Shown here piece after piece: positions 26,838-38,747 of a DNA stretch of 64,000 bases. How positions within the stretch are numbered: the first letter of the stretch is position 1; every line of letters begins with the position of its first letter. The position numbers and the translations under genes are program-made. Origin of the DNA: Mycolicibacterium sp. YH-1 (GTDB taxonomy: Bacteria; Actinomycetota; Actinomycetes; Mycobacteriales; Mycobacteriaceae); the NCBI RefSeq assembly GCF_022557175.1, contig NZ_CP092915.1, positions 3,596,001 through 3,660,000 of the forward strand. The letters run 5' to 3'. The notes under the pieces are model-generated. The model was not told the DNA's origin. It saw nothing but the letters and a program-made list of their open reading frames with translations, and did not search any database.

Positions 26838-27245
26838 CTAGCTGGCCGAACCCTCGAAGTCCCGTGCCGTGGTCGCATCGCCATCCAGGCCCCACGCCAC
26901 CACTCGTCGCGGCGTGATCCGGACGATGTCACCCGATAGGCCGCCCTCGGTGGTGCCCTCCCCCGGCAGCACCGTCCCCACACCCCGTATCTCGATGCCG
27001 TGGGCCTTCGGAGGCTTCACGGAGATCACGTTGTCGACGATGAACGCCACCCGCGGGTTGCGAATCACGTTGCGCCACTTCTGAGTGTTCGCCAGGGCGT
27101 GCCCGACGATGTCGATGGTCGCGCCGTCTGGGCCGAGGTGGACCCCGACCGGTCGAATCTGCGGGTCACCCGCCGGTCCGATCGTGCACAGCCGTCCGAT
27201 GGGCTGCTCGCGCAGGTAGGCCAGTTCAGCGGGCGTGAACGTCAT
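26838..27245 (-). CDS. PPOX-class F420-type flavin/deazaflavin oxidoreductase
   Basis: 135-aa split-beta-barrel protein of the pyridoxamine-phosphate-oxidase-like family: FTPAELAYLREQPIGRLCTIGPAGDPQIRPVG and NTQKWRNVIRNPRVAFIVDN are typical of F420-dependent PPOX-class reductases of actinobacteria. The C-terminal part (EIRGVGTVLPG...DIVRITPRRVVAWGLDGD) matches the same family. Start ATG at 27245 overlaps the MarR stop (27242), so it is co-expressed with and probably regulated by that protein. Confidence 0.85.
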   Translation of the reverse strand: MTFTPAELAYLREQPIGRLCTIGPAGDPQIRPVGVHLGPDGATIDIVGHALANTQKWRNVIRNPRVAFIVDNVISVKPPKAHGIEIRGVGTVLPGEGTTEGGLSGDIVRITPRRVVAWGLDGDATTARDFEGSAS

Positions 27246-27712
27246 GATGATCCCCTCATCTCGTCTGATTTCTCCTGATCGCGCAGTCTGGTGAAAATCC
27301 GTTCAATACAGTGCAGTTCGTCTTCCTCGAGGTGATCGAGGAACAACTCCTTCACCGATTCCGCGTGGTGGGGCACCGCCTGCCGAAGCGTCTCCACGCC
27401 GGTGGCGGTGAGCACCGCACGGTAGCCGCGACCGTCCTCGGGGGCCGGCTCGCGGACAACGAGCCCGCGCTTGGCCATCGAGTCGATCTGATAGGTGATC
27501 CGACTGCGAGAGAACACCATGCGGTCGGCGAGCTCACTCATGCGCAACCGATGCTGCGGGGCGCTGGAAAGCACCATCAGGAGGTGATAGTCGATCAGGG
27601 ACAGTCCCGCACTGGCACGAAGGCGCTCGTCAAGCCTGGTCTCCAGTCGCAGGCTGCCCTCAATGAACGGACCCCAGGCCCGCTCCTCTGCCGCAGACAG
27701 TCTTCCGGCCAC
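27242..27712 (-). CDS. MarR-family transcriptional regulator
   Basis: 156-aa winged-helix regulator: LIDYHLLMVLSSAPQHRLRMSELADRMVFSRSRITYQIDSMAKRGLVVREPAPEDGRGYRAVLTATG is the complete MarR DNA-binding region including the DGR wing. Start at 27712. It overlaps the downstream flavin reductase and is divergent from a methyltransferase, with a palindrome (27742-27753) between them. MarR proteins typically repress themselves and neighbours until a phenolic or oxidant ligand binds. Confidence 0.9.
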   Translation of the reverse strand: MAGRLSAAEERAWGPFIEGSLRLETRLDERLRASAGLSLIDYHLLMVLSSAPQHRLRMSELADRMVFSRSRITYQIDSMAKRGLVVREPAPEDGRGYRAVLTATGVETLRQAVPHHAESVKELFLDHLEEDELHCIERIFTRLRDQEKSDEMRGSS

Positions 27713-27741
27713 CCGGGGCCACCCCCTTCTCAGACGGATGA

Positions 27742-27753
27742 TTCAAATTTGAA
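27742..27753. promoter_or_regulatory. MarR operator candidate
   Basis: Perfect palindrome TTCAAATTTGAA, 29 bp upstream of the MarR start; a degenerate copy TTTGAAATTGAA occurs near 27830-27841, before the divergent methyltransferase. A length of 12 bp and AT-rich arms are typical of MarR sites. Inferred from position. Confidence 0.6.
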
Positions 27754-27801
27754 GTCTATCCCATTCGGACGTTCCCTGCTCAGCCACTCTCGTTGGGAAT
27801 A

Positions 27802-27814
27802 GCACGTAACGTGC
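27802..27814. repeat. GCACGT-A-ACGTGC inverted repeat
   Basis: Perfect 6-bp arms around one base, between the MarR-site palindrome and the methyltransferase start. It could be a second regulatory site; no known consensus is claimed. Confidence 0.35.
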
Positions 27815-27895
27815 GCTTTGTTAATGTAGTTTGAAATTGAACGATCTAGCCAAGCGGCCGCCCGGCGGAAGCGTCAGAGAATAGGAAAACGCGCA

Positions 27896-28555
27896 ATGAC
27901 ACACAGCATCGACTGGGACCTCGCATACCGCCAGGAGCAGGCACCGGCCTGGAATATCGGCGAGCCGCAGCCCGAGTACCGCGCGATTATCGATCAGGAG
28001 GGCGCCGTGCGCGGCGAGGTTCTCGACGCGGGATGCGGGTACGCCGAGCTGGGCTTGGCGCTGGCAGCGCGCGGCCACACGGTGACCGGAATCGACCTGA
28101 CGCCCACGGCGGTGGCGGCAGCCACCGCGACCGCGCAGGCGCGTGGTCTGACCAACGCGACGTTCATCGAGGCCGACATCACCTCGTTCACGGGATTCGA
28201 CGGCCGCTTCTCCACCATCTTCGACAGCGGACTCCTGCACGCGCTGCCCGCCGAGCTGCGCGATGGCTACCTGCGTTCCGTGCACCGCGCGGCCGCTCCG
28301 GGCGCGTCGTTCTACATCCTGGCCTTCGGCGCTGGCGCGTTCGGTGACCACGACGGACCCGGGCCCACCCAGTTCACTGAGGATGTGCTGCGCGAGGAGA
28401 TTTCGCAGCACTGGCAGATCGACGAGATCCGGCCCGCCAAGCTCTATGCCACTAGCGCACAGCTGTCAGGCGGATCCACGGCACCGGATACCGGGGCCGA
28501 CGAGCAGGCGCACACACCGCTTCCGGCCTTCCTGGTAATCGCGCACAAGGGGTGA
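27896..28555 (+). CDS. SAM-dependent class I methyltransferase
   Basis: 219-aa Rossmann-type methyltransferase: [29 protein letters not shown] is motif I plus the acidic end of strand 2, EADITSF is motif II-like and [14 protein letters not shown] motif III-like. The N terminus [24 protein letters not shown] resembles thiopurine-methyltransferase-like/TehB-type small-molecule methyltransferases. Start ATG 27896. It is divergent from marR and convergent with the UvrA-like gene, with palindromes in the shared upstream region. Confidence 0.85.
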   Translation: MTHSIDWDLAYRQEQAPAWNIGEPQPEYRAIIDQEGAVRGEVLDAGCGYAELGLALAARGHTVTGIDLTPTAVAAATATAQARGLTNATFIEADITSFTGFDGRFSTIFDSGLLHALPAELRDGYLRSVHRAAAPGASFYILAFGAGAFGDHDGPGPTQFTEDVLREEISQHWQIDEIRPAKLYATSAQLSGGSTAPDTGADEQAHTPLPAFLVIAHKG

Positions 28556-28574
28556 CGTCGCACGACGCGCGGCA

Positions 28575-30953
<2,379 letters not shown>

Positions 30954-31058
30954 CGTGTTGTTCCTCCTGGAGTCAGCACACCGATGTCCCCACGCTAGGC
31001 GACGCCCCGGACAGCCGGATCACAGTGCACCGCGCGACTGGATATCATCTCTCGAGAG

Positions 31059-31080
31059 CGTGACAAATAGCGTTGTCACG
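31059..31080. promoter_or_regulatory. Inverted repeat in UvrA-like/LuxR divergent promoter
   Basis: Perfect 8-bp arms CGTGACAA and TTGTCACG separated by ATAGCG, about 42 bp upstream of the LuxR-type regulator and 105 bp upstream of the UvrA-like gene. Symmetry suits a dimeric regulator; which protein binds is unknown. Confidence 0.5.
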
Positions 31081-31121
31081 ACAATTTTCTGGGTTTCCCA
31101 AGAGCGGACGCGGGGGTGCTG

Positions 31122-33914
31122 ATGGCGGCCAATCGGCCCAGGCAGCCACTGCAGGGGCGCGCCCGTGAGTGCGCGGTACTCCGCGACCTGCTGACCGGCG
31201 TCAAAGACGGCAGCGGCCAGGTGCTGTTACTCCGCGGCGAGGCGGGCGTTGGCAAGACCGCACTGCTCGAGTACGCCGTGGAGCAGTCGGCGGGCTTCCG
31301 GATCTCCCGGGTGGCCGGTGTGGAGTCCGATATGGAGCTGGCGTTCGCCGGCCTGCAGCAACTGTGTGCACCGCTGATGGACCACATCGATGAAATCCCG
31401 GAACCGCAGCGAGAGGCGCTCGCGGTGGCGTTCGGCCGTGGCGTCGGTCCCACCCCGGAACGATTCCTGGTGGGGTTGGCGGTACTGAGTCTGATGGCAG
31501 TCGCCGCCAGTCACCAGCCGCTGCTCTTCGTGATCGACGACGTCCAGTGGCTCGACGAGGTGTCGGTGCAGACCCTCGGGTTCGTCGCGCGGCGGCTCCT
31601 GGCTGAGCCGATCGCCCTGGTGTTCGCGATACGCGACAGCGGTGCCGACGTCCTGACTGGTCTGCCCGAACTGCTGATCGAAGGCCTGTCCGACAGCGAT
31701 GCCCGGAAGCTGCTGGACTCGGTGGTGGTGGGACGCCTCGACGAGCGAGTGCGCGACCGTATCGTCGCCGAGACGCGAGGGATTCCGCTGGCCGTGCTGG
31801 AGGTTCCTCGTAACGTCTCGGCGTCGGAACTGGCAGGCGGGTTCGGCAACACCGGCACTCGCCCGTCCGCGGGACAGATCGAGGAGAGCTTCATCCGGCG
31901 CATCCGGTCGCTGCCCGCGGCGACTCGACTGTTGGTGCTCGCCGCGGCGGCCGAGCCGTTGGGCGATGCTGCCCTCTTTCTCCGCGCGGCCGAGCAACTG
32001 GGTATTCCGGTCGACGCCCTGGCGCCAGCCGAAGCCGCGGGAGTGATTGAGTTCGGTCCACGCATGCGCTTTCACCACCCGCTGGTGCGTTCAGCCGCCT
32101 ACCGCGCCGCCGATGTTGCCGACCGCCGCGCCATACATCACGCACTGGCCCAGGCCACTGATCCTGAACTGGACCCCGACCGTCGAGCATGGCACTCCGC
32201 CAACGCAGCGGCAGGCCCCGACGATGCCGTGGCCGCCGACCTGGAGATCTCGGCCGGCCGGGCTCAGGTCAGGGGCGGCGTCGCTGCGGCGGCCGCCTTC
32301 TTGGAGCGCGCGGCCGTACTGACCGCGGACCCAGCGCTGCGTGGTTCCCGCGCAATCGCTGCCGCACAGGCCAAACGCGACGCGGCCGCTTCAGAGGCGG
32401 CCTACGAACTCCTTGCCATGGCAGAACTTGGACCCCTGACTGACCATCAGCGAGGACAGGTGGCGCGGTTGCGCGCCCAGATCAACTTCGAGCGTAGCCG
32501 CGGCAGCGGCGACACCGGGCCGCGGCTCAGCGACGCCGTGTCGCAACTGGTCGCTGCCGCGAGGAAGCTGGAGACACTCGACGGCGACCTCGCCAGGGAG
32601 ACCTATGTCGAGGCGCTCGCCGCTGCCATGTACTCCGCCCGATGCGGGCACCCGGCCGCGCTCGCAGAGGTCGCCGAAGCGGCCCTGGCCGCGGTACAGC
32701 GAGTCGCCGAGCTGCAACGGCCGATCGACTTCCTGTTGAGCGGTATGGCGAGTCGGATCACTGGCGGTGCGAGCGCCGGCGCCGACCATCTGCGCACGGC
32801 GTTGGAACTCTGGTGCACCCACGCCGAGCATAACGATGGGCAGGCACTGGGCTGGATCACGCTGGCCTTCCCCATCACGCAGGAGACCGCCGCCGACGAA
32901 CTGTGGGACGACGAGATCACGCATCGACTAGCCACGGCCATGGTGGGCTACGCACGTGAGGCCGGCGCACTGGCGGTACTGCCGCCCGCGCTCACCTATC
33001 GGGCCGGGGTTCACGTTCTGGCAGGTGAGTTCGCCACGGCGGCAACGCTCCTCGAGGAGGCTGACTCGATAAGCCTGGCAACCGGCAATACGCCGGTGCG
33101 CTACCACTCACTGATGATCGCGGCGTGGCGAGGCGCTCCGGATGACGCGCTTCGTTTGATCGAGGCCGCCTCCGCGGACGGAGCCGAAAGGGGTGAGGGT
33201 CGGTTGCTCGGCGTGGCCGACTACGCCACGGCCGCACTGTTCAACGGTCTCGGTCGGTACGACGAGGCCTTCGCCGCCGCCCGAAAGGCCTGTGAGCACG
33301 AAGATCTCGGGTTCTACAGCTGGTGTCTCTTCGAGCTCATCGAGGCTGCCTCCCGCAGCGGCCAGCAGGACACCTCCACGCAGGCGCTGCGCCTGTTCGA
33401 GGAGCGCGCAGGTGCGAGCGGAACCGACTGGGGTCTCGGCGCGCTGGCCAATGCACAGGCACTACTGGCCGATAACGAAGCCGCGGACGCCCTGTTCACC
33501 GAGGCCATTGAGCGCTTCGAGCGCACCCACGTCGTGCTGCATCTGGCTCGTGCCCGGTTGAACTACGGTGAGTGGCTGCGCCGCGTGAACCGACGTCTCG
33601 ACGCTCGTCAGCAGCTCAACAGCGCCTACGAGGACTTCACCCGAATGGGCGCGCAGGGCTACGCCGAACGCACTCGCCGAGAGCTGATCGCCACTGGTGA
33701 GAAGGTGCGCAAACAGCAAGTCGGCTCGGGTGACGAGCTGACGGCGCAGGAGGCCCAAATCGCACGGCTGGCGGCAGCGGGGTTCACCAATCAGGAGATC
33801 GGCGCGCAGCTCTTCATCAGCACGCACACCGTCGAGTGGCACCTGAGAAAGGTGTTCGTGAAGCTCGGCATCACCTCGCGCAGGCAGCTTCGCTCCGTCC
33901 AGTGGGCGAGCTGA
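31122..33914 (+). CDS. Large ATP-binding LuxR-family (LAL) regulator
   Basis: 930-aa signal-transduction ATPase. The N-terminal AAA/NTPase module has Walker A GEAGVGKT (residues 39-46) and Walker B LLFVIDDVQWLDE. A long TPR-like helical middle follows, and a C-terminal LuxR HTH (ELTAQEAQIARLAAAGFTNQEIGAQLFISTHTVEWHLRKVFVKLG, last 65 residues). ATG 31122 is preferred; a GTG two codons earlier is possible. LAL proteins activate nearby catabolic or secondary-metabolism genes upon binding an inducer. Divergent from the UvrA-like gene with an inverted repeat between them. Confidence 0.9.
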   Translation: MAANRPRQPLQGRARECAVLRDLLTGVKDGSGQVLLLRGEAGVGKTALLEYAVEQSAGFRISRVAGVESDMELAFAGLQQLCAPLMDHIDEIPEPQREALAVAFGRGVGPTPERFLVGLAVLSLMAVAASHQPLLFVIDDVQWLDEVSVQTLGFVARRLLAEPIALVFAIRDSGADVLTGLPELLIEGLSDSDARKLLDSVVVGRLDERVRDRIVAETRGIPLAVLEVPRNVSASELAGGFGNTGTRPSAGQIEESFIRRIRSLPAATRLLVLAAAAEPLGDAALFLRAAEQLGIPVDALAPAEAAGVIEFGPRMRFHHPLVRSAAYRAADVADRRAIHHALAQATDPELDPDRRAWHSANAAAGPDDAVAADLEISAGRAQVRGGVAAAAAFLERAAVLTADPALRGSRAIAAAQAKRDAAASEAAYELLAMAELGPLTDHQRGQVARLRAQINFERSRGSGDTGPRLSDAVSQLVAAARKLETLDGDLARETYVEALAAAMYSARCGHPAALAEVAEAALAAVQRVAELQRPIDFLLSGMASRITGGASAGADHLRTALELWCTHAEHNDGQALGWITLAFPITQETAADELWDDEITHRLATAMVGYAREAGALAVLPPALTYRAGVHVLAGEFATAATLLEEADSISLATGNTPVRYHSLMIAAWRGAPDDALRLIEAASADGAERGEGRLLGVADYATAALFNGLGRYDEAFAAARKACEHEDLGFYSWCLFELIEAASRSGQQDTSTQALRLFEERAGASGTDWGLGALANAQALLADNEAADALFTEAIERFERTHVVLHLARARLNYGEWLRRVNRRLDARQQLNSAYEDFTRMGAQGYAERTRRELIATGEKVRKQQVGSGDELTAQEAQIARLAAAGFTNQEIGAQLFISTHTVEWHLRKVFVKLGITSRRQLRSVQWAS

Positions 33915-34035
33915 ACACCCGCGCCCGCTCACCCTGGCCCGCTTGATCTTGACTACGGACTTTCAAGGGTCCGCTACGGCCACCCAACCGACAGGCTGAT
34001 CTGGACACCCAGAAACGCCAACCGGAAGGGGCGAC

Positions 34036-34644
34036 GTGCCGTCCGACCTCGGGGATGCCACTGAGATCTTCGCGAACGTCCAGCCGAGACTGTTCGGCAT
34101 CGCCTACCGAATGTTGAGCAGTGTCGCCGACGCCGAGGACATCATGCAGGAGGTCTGGATGCGGTGGCAGTCCTGTGATCGCGATGTCGTGCGCGACGCC
34201 GTGGCATATCTCGTCACGACGACCACGCGGATGTGCATTAACCACATGCAGTCCGCGCGCGCCCGTCGCGAAATCTACGTCGGACCATGGTTGCCCGAAC
34301 GCGTCGACACCAGTGCCGATCCCGCACTTAGCGCAGAACGCGATGAAGCACTGCAGGTCGCCGCATTGCTTCTGCTTGAGAGGCTCTCGCCGACCGAACG
34401 AGCCGCCTACGTTCTGCGGGAAGCGTTTGACTACCCCTACGACCTGATCGGGGCGACCATTCAGGTCACAGAGGTCAATGCCCGCCAACTAGTCAGCCGT
34501 GCACGCAGGCACCTGACCGCCGGCCGACGCAAGTCAAGCGGCGGAAGCGACCCGGGCCGCCTCCTGACGGCGTTCGTCACCGCCGCCCACACCGGCGACA
34601 TGACCCCTCTCGAAACCGTCTTCGCCGTCGAGGCCGCCAGCTAG
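34036..34644 (+). CDS. ECF sigma factor, C-terminal extension truncated
   Basis: 202-aa ECF sigma factor. Region 2: IFANVQPRLFGIAYRMLSSVADAEDIMQEVWMRW. Region 4: LLLLERLSPTERAAYVLREAFDYPYDLIGATIQVTEVNARQLVSRARRHL. These match the SigJ/ECF41 group, whose members carry an approximately 100-aa SnoaL-like regulatory domain; here only its first helix (LLTAFVTAAHTGDMTPLETVF) remains before the stop. No continuation in another frame is evident in the 79 bp before the next gene. Start GTG 34036 follows GGAAGGGG. Loss of the regulatory domain may alter activity. Confidence 0.82.
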   Translation: MPSDLGDATEIFANVQPRLFGIAYRMLSSVADAEDIMQEVWMRWQSCDRDVVRDAVAYLVTTTTRMCINHMQSARARREIYVGPWLPERVDTSADPALSAERDEALQVAALLLLERLSPTERAAYVLREAFDYPYDLIGATIQVTEVNARQLVSRARRHLTAGRRKSSGGSDPGRLLTAFVTAAHTGDMTPLETVFAVEAAS

Positions 34645-34723
34645 CGCAACTGATGCTCCTCGCGGCACCGAGGTTCGTTCACCCCCGTGGGCCCTGTCGC
34701 CGCGCTGATGGTTCAGTTGTGCC

Positions 34724-35845
34724 ATGACAGGCTCCGATGCAGCCACCGCGATCACCGAGTTGCGCGCCCTCGCCGAAGCACTGCATGACGTCGATGCGGC
34801 AGCCGCCGCCGCGGAGTGGGACGACGACGAGGCGCTCGCGCGCCTGGCCGCACGCGCGCAACAGGAATTGGCGGCCGCAGACCGAAACATCGGTGAGGAC
34901 ATAGCGGTAGCCGGCGCGTCGCCGCTGGCCGCCAACGCCGTCGTCGCCGTGGCGGTGGCGCGCGCCGCTATCTCGGAGGCGGTACTGGCGGTGGCGCGAG
35001 CGCGAGACATCGAACCGCATCATCGGCAGGGGCCCCCGAGCCGCCGTGCTCCGCTGGCGCGTCTGGTCAGATCGATGCGCCACGCCGGCCGCGACGTCGG
35101 TGCGGAGATCCGGCACATCATCGCCGACAAACCGCGGATGATCCTGCTGCGCATCGTCATCACCCTGGCAATCAGCCTGTCGCTGGTGGCGTTCTACCAC
35201 TTCAGCGGCTGGTCCAGGTACTCCGATCTCGGCAACCTCACCGTGTATCTGTTCGGGGCGGTCGTGGGCAGTGTGGTCTGCACCAACGCGCTGTGCTTCG
35301 AGGCCGACCGGGTGCGTGGCGCGCTGGTGAGCGGAAATCGCGTGTGGCGCATCCTGATCGCCAAGAACCTTGCGATGGCAGCCATGATCACCGTCGCCAG
35401 CCTGCCCGTTGTCGCCGCGCTCACCGTGGCGGCCGAAGCCAACCCGTTCGCCCTCATCGACCAGATGCTCACCATGGTGTTCATCTGGCTCGGAGTCGGC
35501 AACGTGCTGTCGGTGGTGTATCCGCTACGGCACGAACCCGTTTCAGCAAGGCTGCACGACGGAACGTGGAAGCCGTATCTCTTCGCGTTCGTGCTGTCCT
35601 ATGGTGTCGGCCTGGCGGTCAACGTGATGATCTACTGGCGGCTGTGGGCCCGCCAGGTCGCCGCGACTGAGATGGTGGGCGGCGACTGGACGGCGTTCCT
35701 GTTGATTCTGGCCAGTGCGCTGAGCATCTGGGTGTTGCTCACGGTGTTCGCGGTGTCGTGTAGCCGCGAGCCCGCCATCCGACGCCTCCTCTCGCGTGAG
35801 ATGGTCGCCTACCGAAAGACCGACGCTGTGCCGTCGCCCCAGTGA
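34724..35845 (+). CDS. Multi-pass membrane protein of unknown function (ABC-2-like)
   Basis: 373 aa. A soluble, alanine-rich helical N terminus (~1-110) with probable coiled-coil character is followed by about six TM segments (from residue ~143 to 355). The arrangement of helices and the loop NRVWRILIAKNLAMAAM recall ABC-2-type permeases, but no ATPase gene is adjacent. Start ATG 34724. Its stop overlaps the start of the MFS transporter by 4 bp, so the two are co-translated. Function unknown. Confidence 0.65.
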   Translation: MTGSDAATAITELRALAEALHDVDAAAAAAEWDDDEALARLAARAQQELAAADRNIGEDIAVAGASPLAANAVVAVAVARAAISEAVLAVARARDIEPHHRQGPPSRRAPLARLVRSMRHAGRDVGAEIRHIIADKPRMILLRIVITLAISLSLVAFYHFSGWSRYSDLGNLTVYLFGAVVGSVVCTNALCFEADRVRGALVSGNRVWRILIAKNLAMAAMITVASLPVVAALTVAAEANPFALIDQMLTMVFIWLGVGNVLSVVYPLRHEPVSARLHDGTWKPYLFAFVLSYGVGLAVNVMIYWRLWARQVAATEMVGGDWTAFLLILASALSIWVLLTVFAVSCSREPAIRRLLSREMVAYRKTDAVPSPQ

Positions 35846-37302
35846 CCCACCCGTCGGCTCCCCTCGGCTCCCATCCCCCGCCGCGACTGCTCACAGCCGC
35901 GCTGGGCATGGTGGCGTTGACCGTCGCCGTACTCCAGACAGCTGTTGTTCCGGTCCTCGGCATCATCGCCGAGCAACTCAACGCATCGCCCGTGGCCGTC
36001 AGCTGGGCGGTGACCGCCAACCTGCTCGCGGCCGCGGCCTCGACTCCCCTCATCGGGCGTCTGGCCGACCTGCACAACAAGAAGCACATCCTGCTGGGTG
36101 TTCTGGTCGTCGTCCTGATCGGCTCGGTGCTGGCCGCGTCGACCACCTCACTCGCGCTGCTGATCGTCGGCCGTGTTCTACAAGGGGTCTCGTTCTCGCT
36201 GTATCCGATCTGCGTGGCCATCCTGCGCGACGAACTGCCCGAGGGCGCGGTGGTGCGGGCACTCGCCGTGCTGTCGGGCACCCTGGGCTTCGGCGGCGGC
36301 GCCGGTCTCGTGGTGACCGGGTTGTTGATGAGCGGAGACGCCGGTTATCACCGTGTGTTCTGGCTGACAACCGGTTTCACCGCCGTCGTGATCGTCCTGG
36401 CGATGGTCGTGCTCCCGTCCCGTCCGAGGACCGCCGAGGGAACGATCGACTGGTTGGGTGCCGCAGGCCTGGCGCTGGGGCTGTCAGCCGGTCTGCTGAC
36501 CATCACGCAGGGCAACTCGTGGGGGTGGACGTCTCCGGCGACCCTTGGCACCGGCGCGCTCGCCGTGGTGACGCTGGTGGCCTGGTGGCAGTGGGAGCGC
36601 AGGCAACGTCACCCCCTCGTGTCCACCACAATGTTGGCCCGGCGCGCTGTCCTGTTGACCAATCTCGCGACGGTGTTCGTCGGCACAGGCCTGTACTTCG
36701 GGTTCCTCGGCCTGACGCAGTTCGTCCAGATTGACCGCGACGCAGCCGGTTACGGCTTCAGCGCGACGGTCCTGCAGGCCAGCGTGGTATTCCTGCTGCC
36801 CGGTGCCATCACCGGGTTCGTCACCGCGACGCTGAGCGGTAGGTTCATCGACCGCTTCGGCGCGCGTCCCGTCCTGGTGTGTGGCGCCGTCACGGGCATC
36901 GTCGGCTTCCTCTGGTTGGCCCTCGCGCACTCGCAGCCGTGGCAGGTCATCGTCGCGGGCGTGTGGGTGAACGCTTACATCAGCCTCGGATACGGCGCGC
37001 TTCCCGCCCTGGTGGTCGCGGAGGTCGACAACAACGAGACCGGGGTCGCCACCGGAGTCAACGCCATCGCCCGGACCGTGGGCAGTTCGATCGCCGCCGC
37101 GGTGGTGGCCGTGCTCCTCGGTCAGTCGGTAACCGCCACCGGACTTCCCGCCGAGGGTGCGTTCGTGGTGATCTTCATCGCGGGTGCGGTGACCGCCGCA
37201 CTGGCGATGATCCTGATCGCGCTTTCGCGGACCCGGCCGCGGCCACTGCCGTCGATGGACGCGACGATCGAGTCCCGTGCTATGAACCACGAGTGGGGCT
37301 GA
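35842..37302 (+). CDS. MFS transporter, DHA2/EmrB-like
   Basis: 486 aa with about 14 hydrophobic segments. N-terminal helix 1 contains the QTAVVPVLGIIAEQLNAS pattern of multidrug/H+ antiporters; the motif GRLADLHNKKHILLG is the conserved loop 2-3 motif A and LIVGRVLQGVSFSLYPICVAILRDELPE the motif C-side helix. GTG 35842 overlaps the upstream membrane-protein stop (GTGA). A drug or lipid efflux role is likely but the substrate is not evident. Confidence 0.85.
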   Translation: MTHPSAPLGSHPPPRLLTAALGMVALTVAVLQTAVVPVLGIIAEQLNASPVAVSWAVTANLLAAAASTPLIGRLADLHNKKHILLGVLVVVLIGSVLAASTTSLALLIVGRVLQGVSFSLYPICVAILRDELPEGAVVRALAVLSGTLGFGGGAGLVVTGLLMSGDAGYHRVFWLTTGFTAVVIVLAMVVLPSRPRTAEGTIDWLGAAGLALGLSAGLLTITQGNSWGWTSPATLGTGALAVVTLVAWWQWERRQRHPLVSTTMLARRAVLLTNLATVFVGTGLYFGFLGLTQFVQIDRDAAGYGFSATVLQASVVFLLPGAITGFVTATLSGRFIDRFGARPVLVCGAVTGIVGFLWLALAHSQPWQVIVAGVWVNAYISLGYGALPALVVAEVDNNETGVATGVNAIARTVGSSIAAAVVAVLLGQSVTATGLPAEGAFVVIFIAGAVTAALAMILIALSRTRPRPLPSMDATIESRAMNHEWG

Positions 37303-37351
37303 CGCCGAGCACACCCGGTACCTCTGGCGGCACGAGTTTGCCCGCAACCAC

Positions 37352-38740
37352 ATGCGTAACAGACAATCGGGCGTGACTTCAAGGCGCGGCATGGCACTGA
37401 TCGCCGCCGCGATCGCTGTGGTGCTCACGGGGTCGCTCACCGCACTCGCGCTGAACCGCGACAACCTGTTCGCTCGATCTCCCGCCGGCCCGACCGCGAC
37501 ACCACGGCCCGCGGGCGTGCTTGCCGCCCCCCTCGCCGGGCTGTCCCCTGACGCGCCGATGCCCACCCGGGATGCACTCGCCGCGGCGCTGGCTCCCGCG
37601 GTGGGCAACCCGGACCTGGGGTTGCTGACCGGCCAGATCACCGACGCCCTCACCGGCGAGGAACTATGGGAACAGGGCGCGGGTGCACCTCAGACGCCGG
37701 GCTCCGTCGCCAAGGTCGTCACGGCGGCAGCCGTGCGGCTGAGCGTCCCGCTCGATCAGCGGCTGGCGACCACCGTCGTCACGGGCGCCACCCCAGGGCA
37801 GCTGGTCCTGGTCGGTGGCGGCGACGCAACACTCACGGCGCAACCCCCGGGCGTACCCGGCTACTACCGGGACGCCCCCCGCCTCGACGACCTCGTCGAC
37901 CAGATTCGCGCATCCGGTAACCCGGTGGCAGACATCGTCGTCGACACGTCACTCTTCGGTGGCCCCACCATGGCGGTTGGCTGGAATCCGATCGACATCG
38001 AGGGCGGCAGCATCGCGCCGATCGAGTCGGTGATGCTCGACGGAGGACGCAGGCAGCCGCTGTTGGCCTACTCACCCCGCACGCCCACGCCGGCGCTGGA
38101 CACCGGACGGGTCCTGGCCGAACGCCTCGGCCTCGACCCGGCCACAGTGACCATCGGATCGGCACCACCAGACGCCACGACCGTGGCGACGGTGTGGTCT
38201 GCTCCGCTCGGCCTTCGGCTACACCAGATGATGGTGGTGTCCGACGACGTCACCGCCGAGACCATCGGCTTCGAGCTGGCCCGTGCTCGCCACCAGCCGT
38301 CCACCTTCGACGGAGCCGTCGCCGCCGCCACCGGGGCGCTCATCGACCACGGCTTCGACACCAGCGGACTGCAACTGAGAGACCTCAGCGGCCTGTCGGT
38401 CGACGACCGAATTCCGGCCGGCCTCATCGACGACGTGCTCACCGCGGCGACCGGATCCGGCGAGCACGCCCACGCCCTGCGACCGATGCTCGACGATCTC
38501 GCCGTGGGAGGGGGCAGCGGAACACTGTGGGATCGGTTCGTCAGCCCGTCGCCCGGTTCCGGTTGGGTCCGCGCGAAGACCGGCACTCTGGACTTCGTCA
38601 ACGCGCTGGCCGGCATCGTCACCGACCGCGACGGCCGTGCGCTGACCTTCACACTGATGTCGACCGGCACACCCTCGGAGGTCGCCAAGCCCGCACTTGA
38701 CGCGGTGGCCGTGGCGCTGCGCGAGTGCGGCTGTCGCTGA
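37352..38740 (+). CDS. dacB: PBP4-type D-alanyl-D-alanine carboxypeptidase
   Basis: 462-aa exported peptidase of family S13, which trims or cleaves peptidoglycan cross-links. There is an N-terminal signal-anchor (residues ~12-34), then the SxxK motif SVAK (118-121, nucleophile Ser118) and KTG (409-411). The second motif, normally SxN, reads SDD (297-299), an Asn-to-Asp change worth checking. The large insertion between motifs 1 and 2 is present, as in PBP4. Start ATG 37352; a GTG seven codons later is an alternative. Separate from the MFS gene by about 50 bp. Confidence 0.87.
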   Translation: MRNRQSGVTSRRGMALIAAAIAVVLTGSLTALALNRDNLFARSPAGPTATPRPAGVLAAPLAGLSPDAPMPTRDALAAALAPAVGNPDLGLLTGQITDALTGEELWEQGAGAPQTPGSVAKVVTAAAVRLSVPLDQRLATTVVTGATPGQLVLVGGGDATLTAQPPGVPGYYRDAPRLDDLVDQIRASGNPVADIVVDTSLFGGPTMAVGWNPIDIEGGSIAPIESVMLDGGRRQPLLAYSPRTPTPALDTGRVLAERLGLDPATVTIGSAPPDATTVATVWSAPLGLRLHQMMVVSDDVTAETIGFELARARHQPSTFDGAVAAATGALIDHGFDTSGLQLRDLSGLSVDDRIPAGLIDDVLTAATGSGEHAHALRPMLDDLAVGGGSGTLWDRFVSPSPGSGWVRAKTGTLDFVNALAGIVTDRDGRALTFTLMSTGTPSEVAKPALDAVAVALRECGCR

Positions 38741-38747
38741 CCACCCG

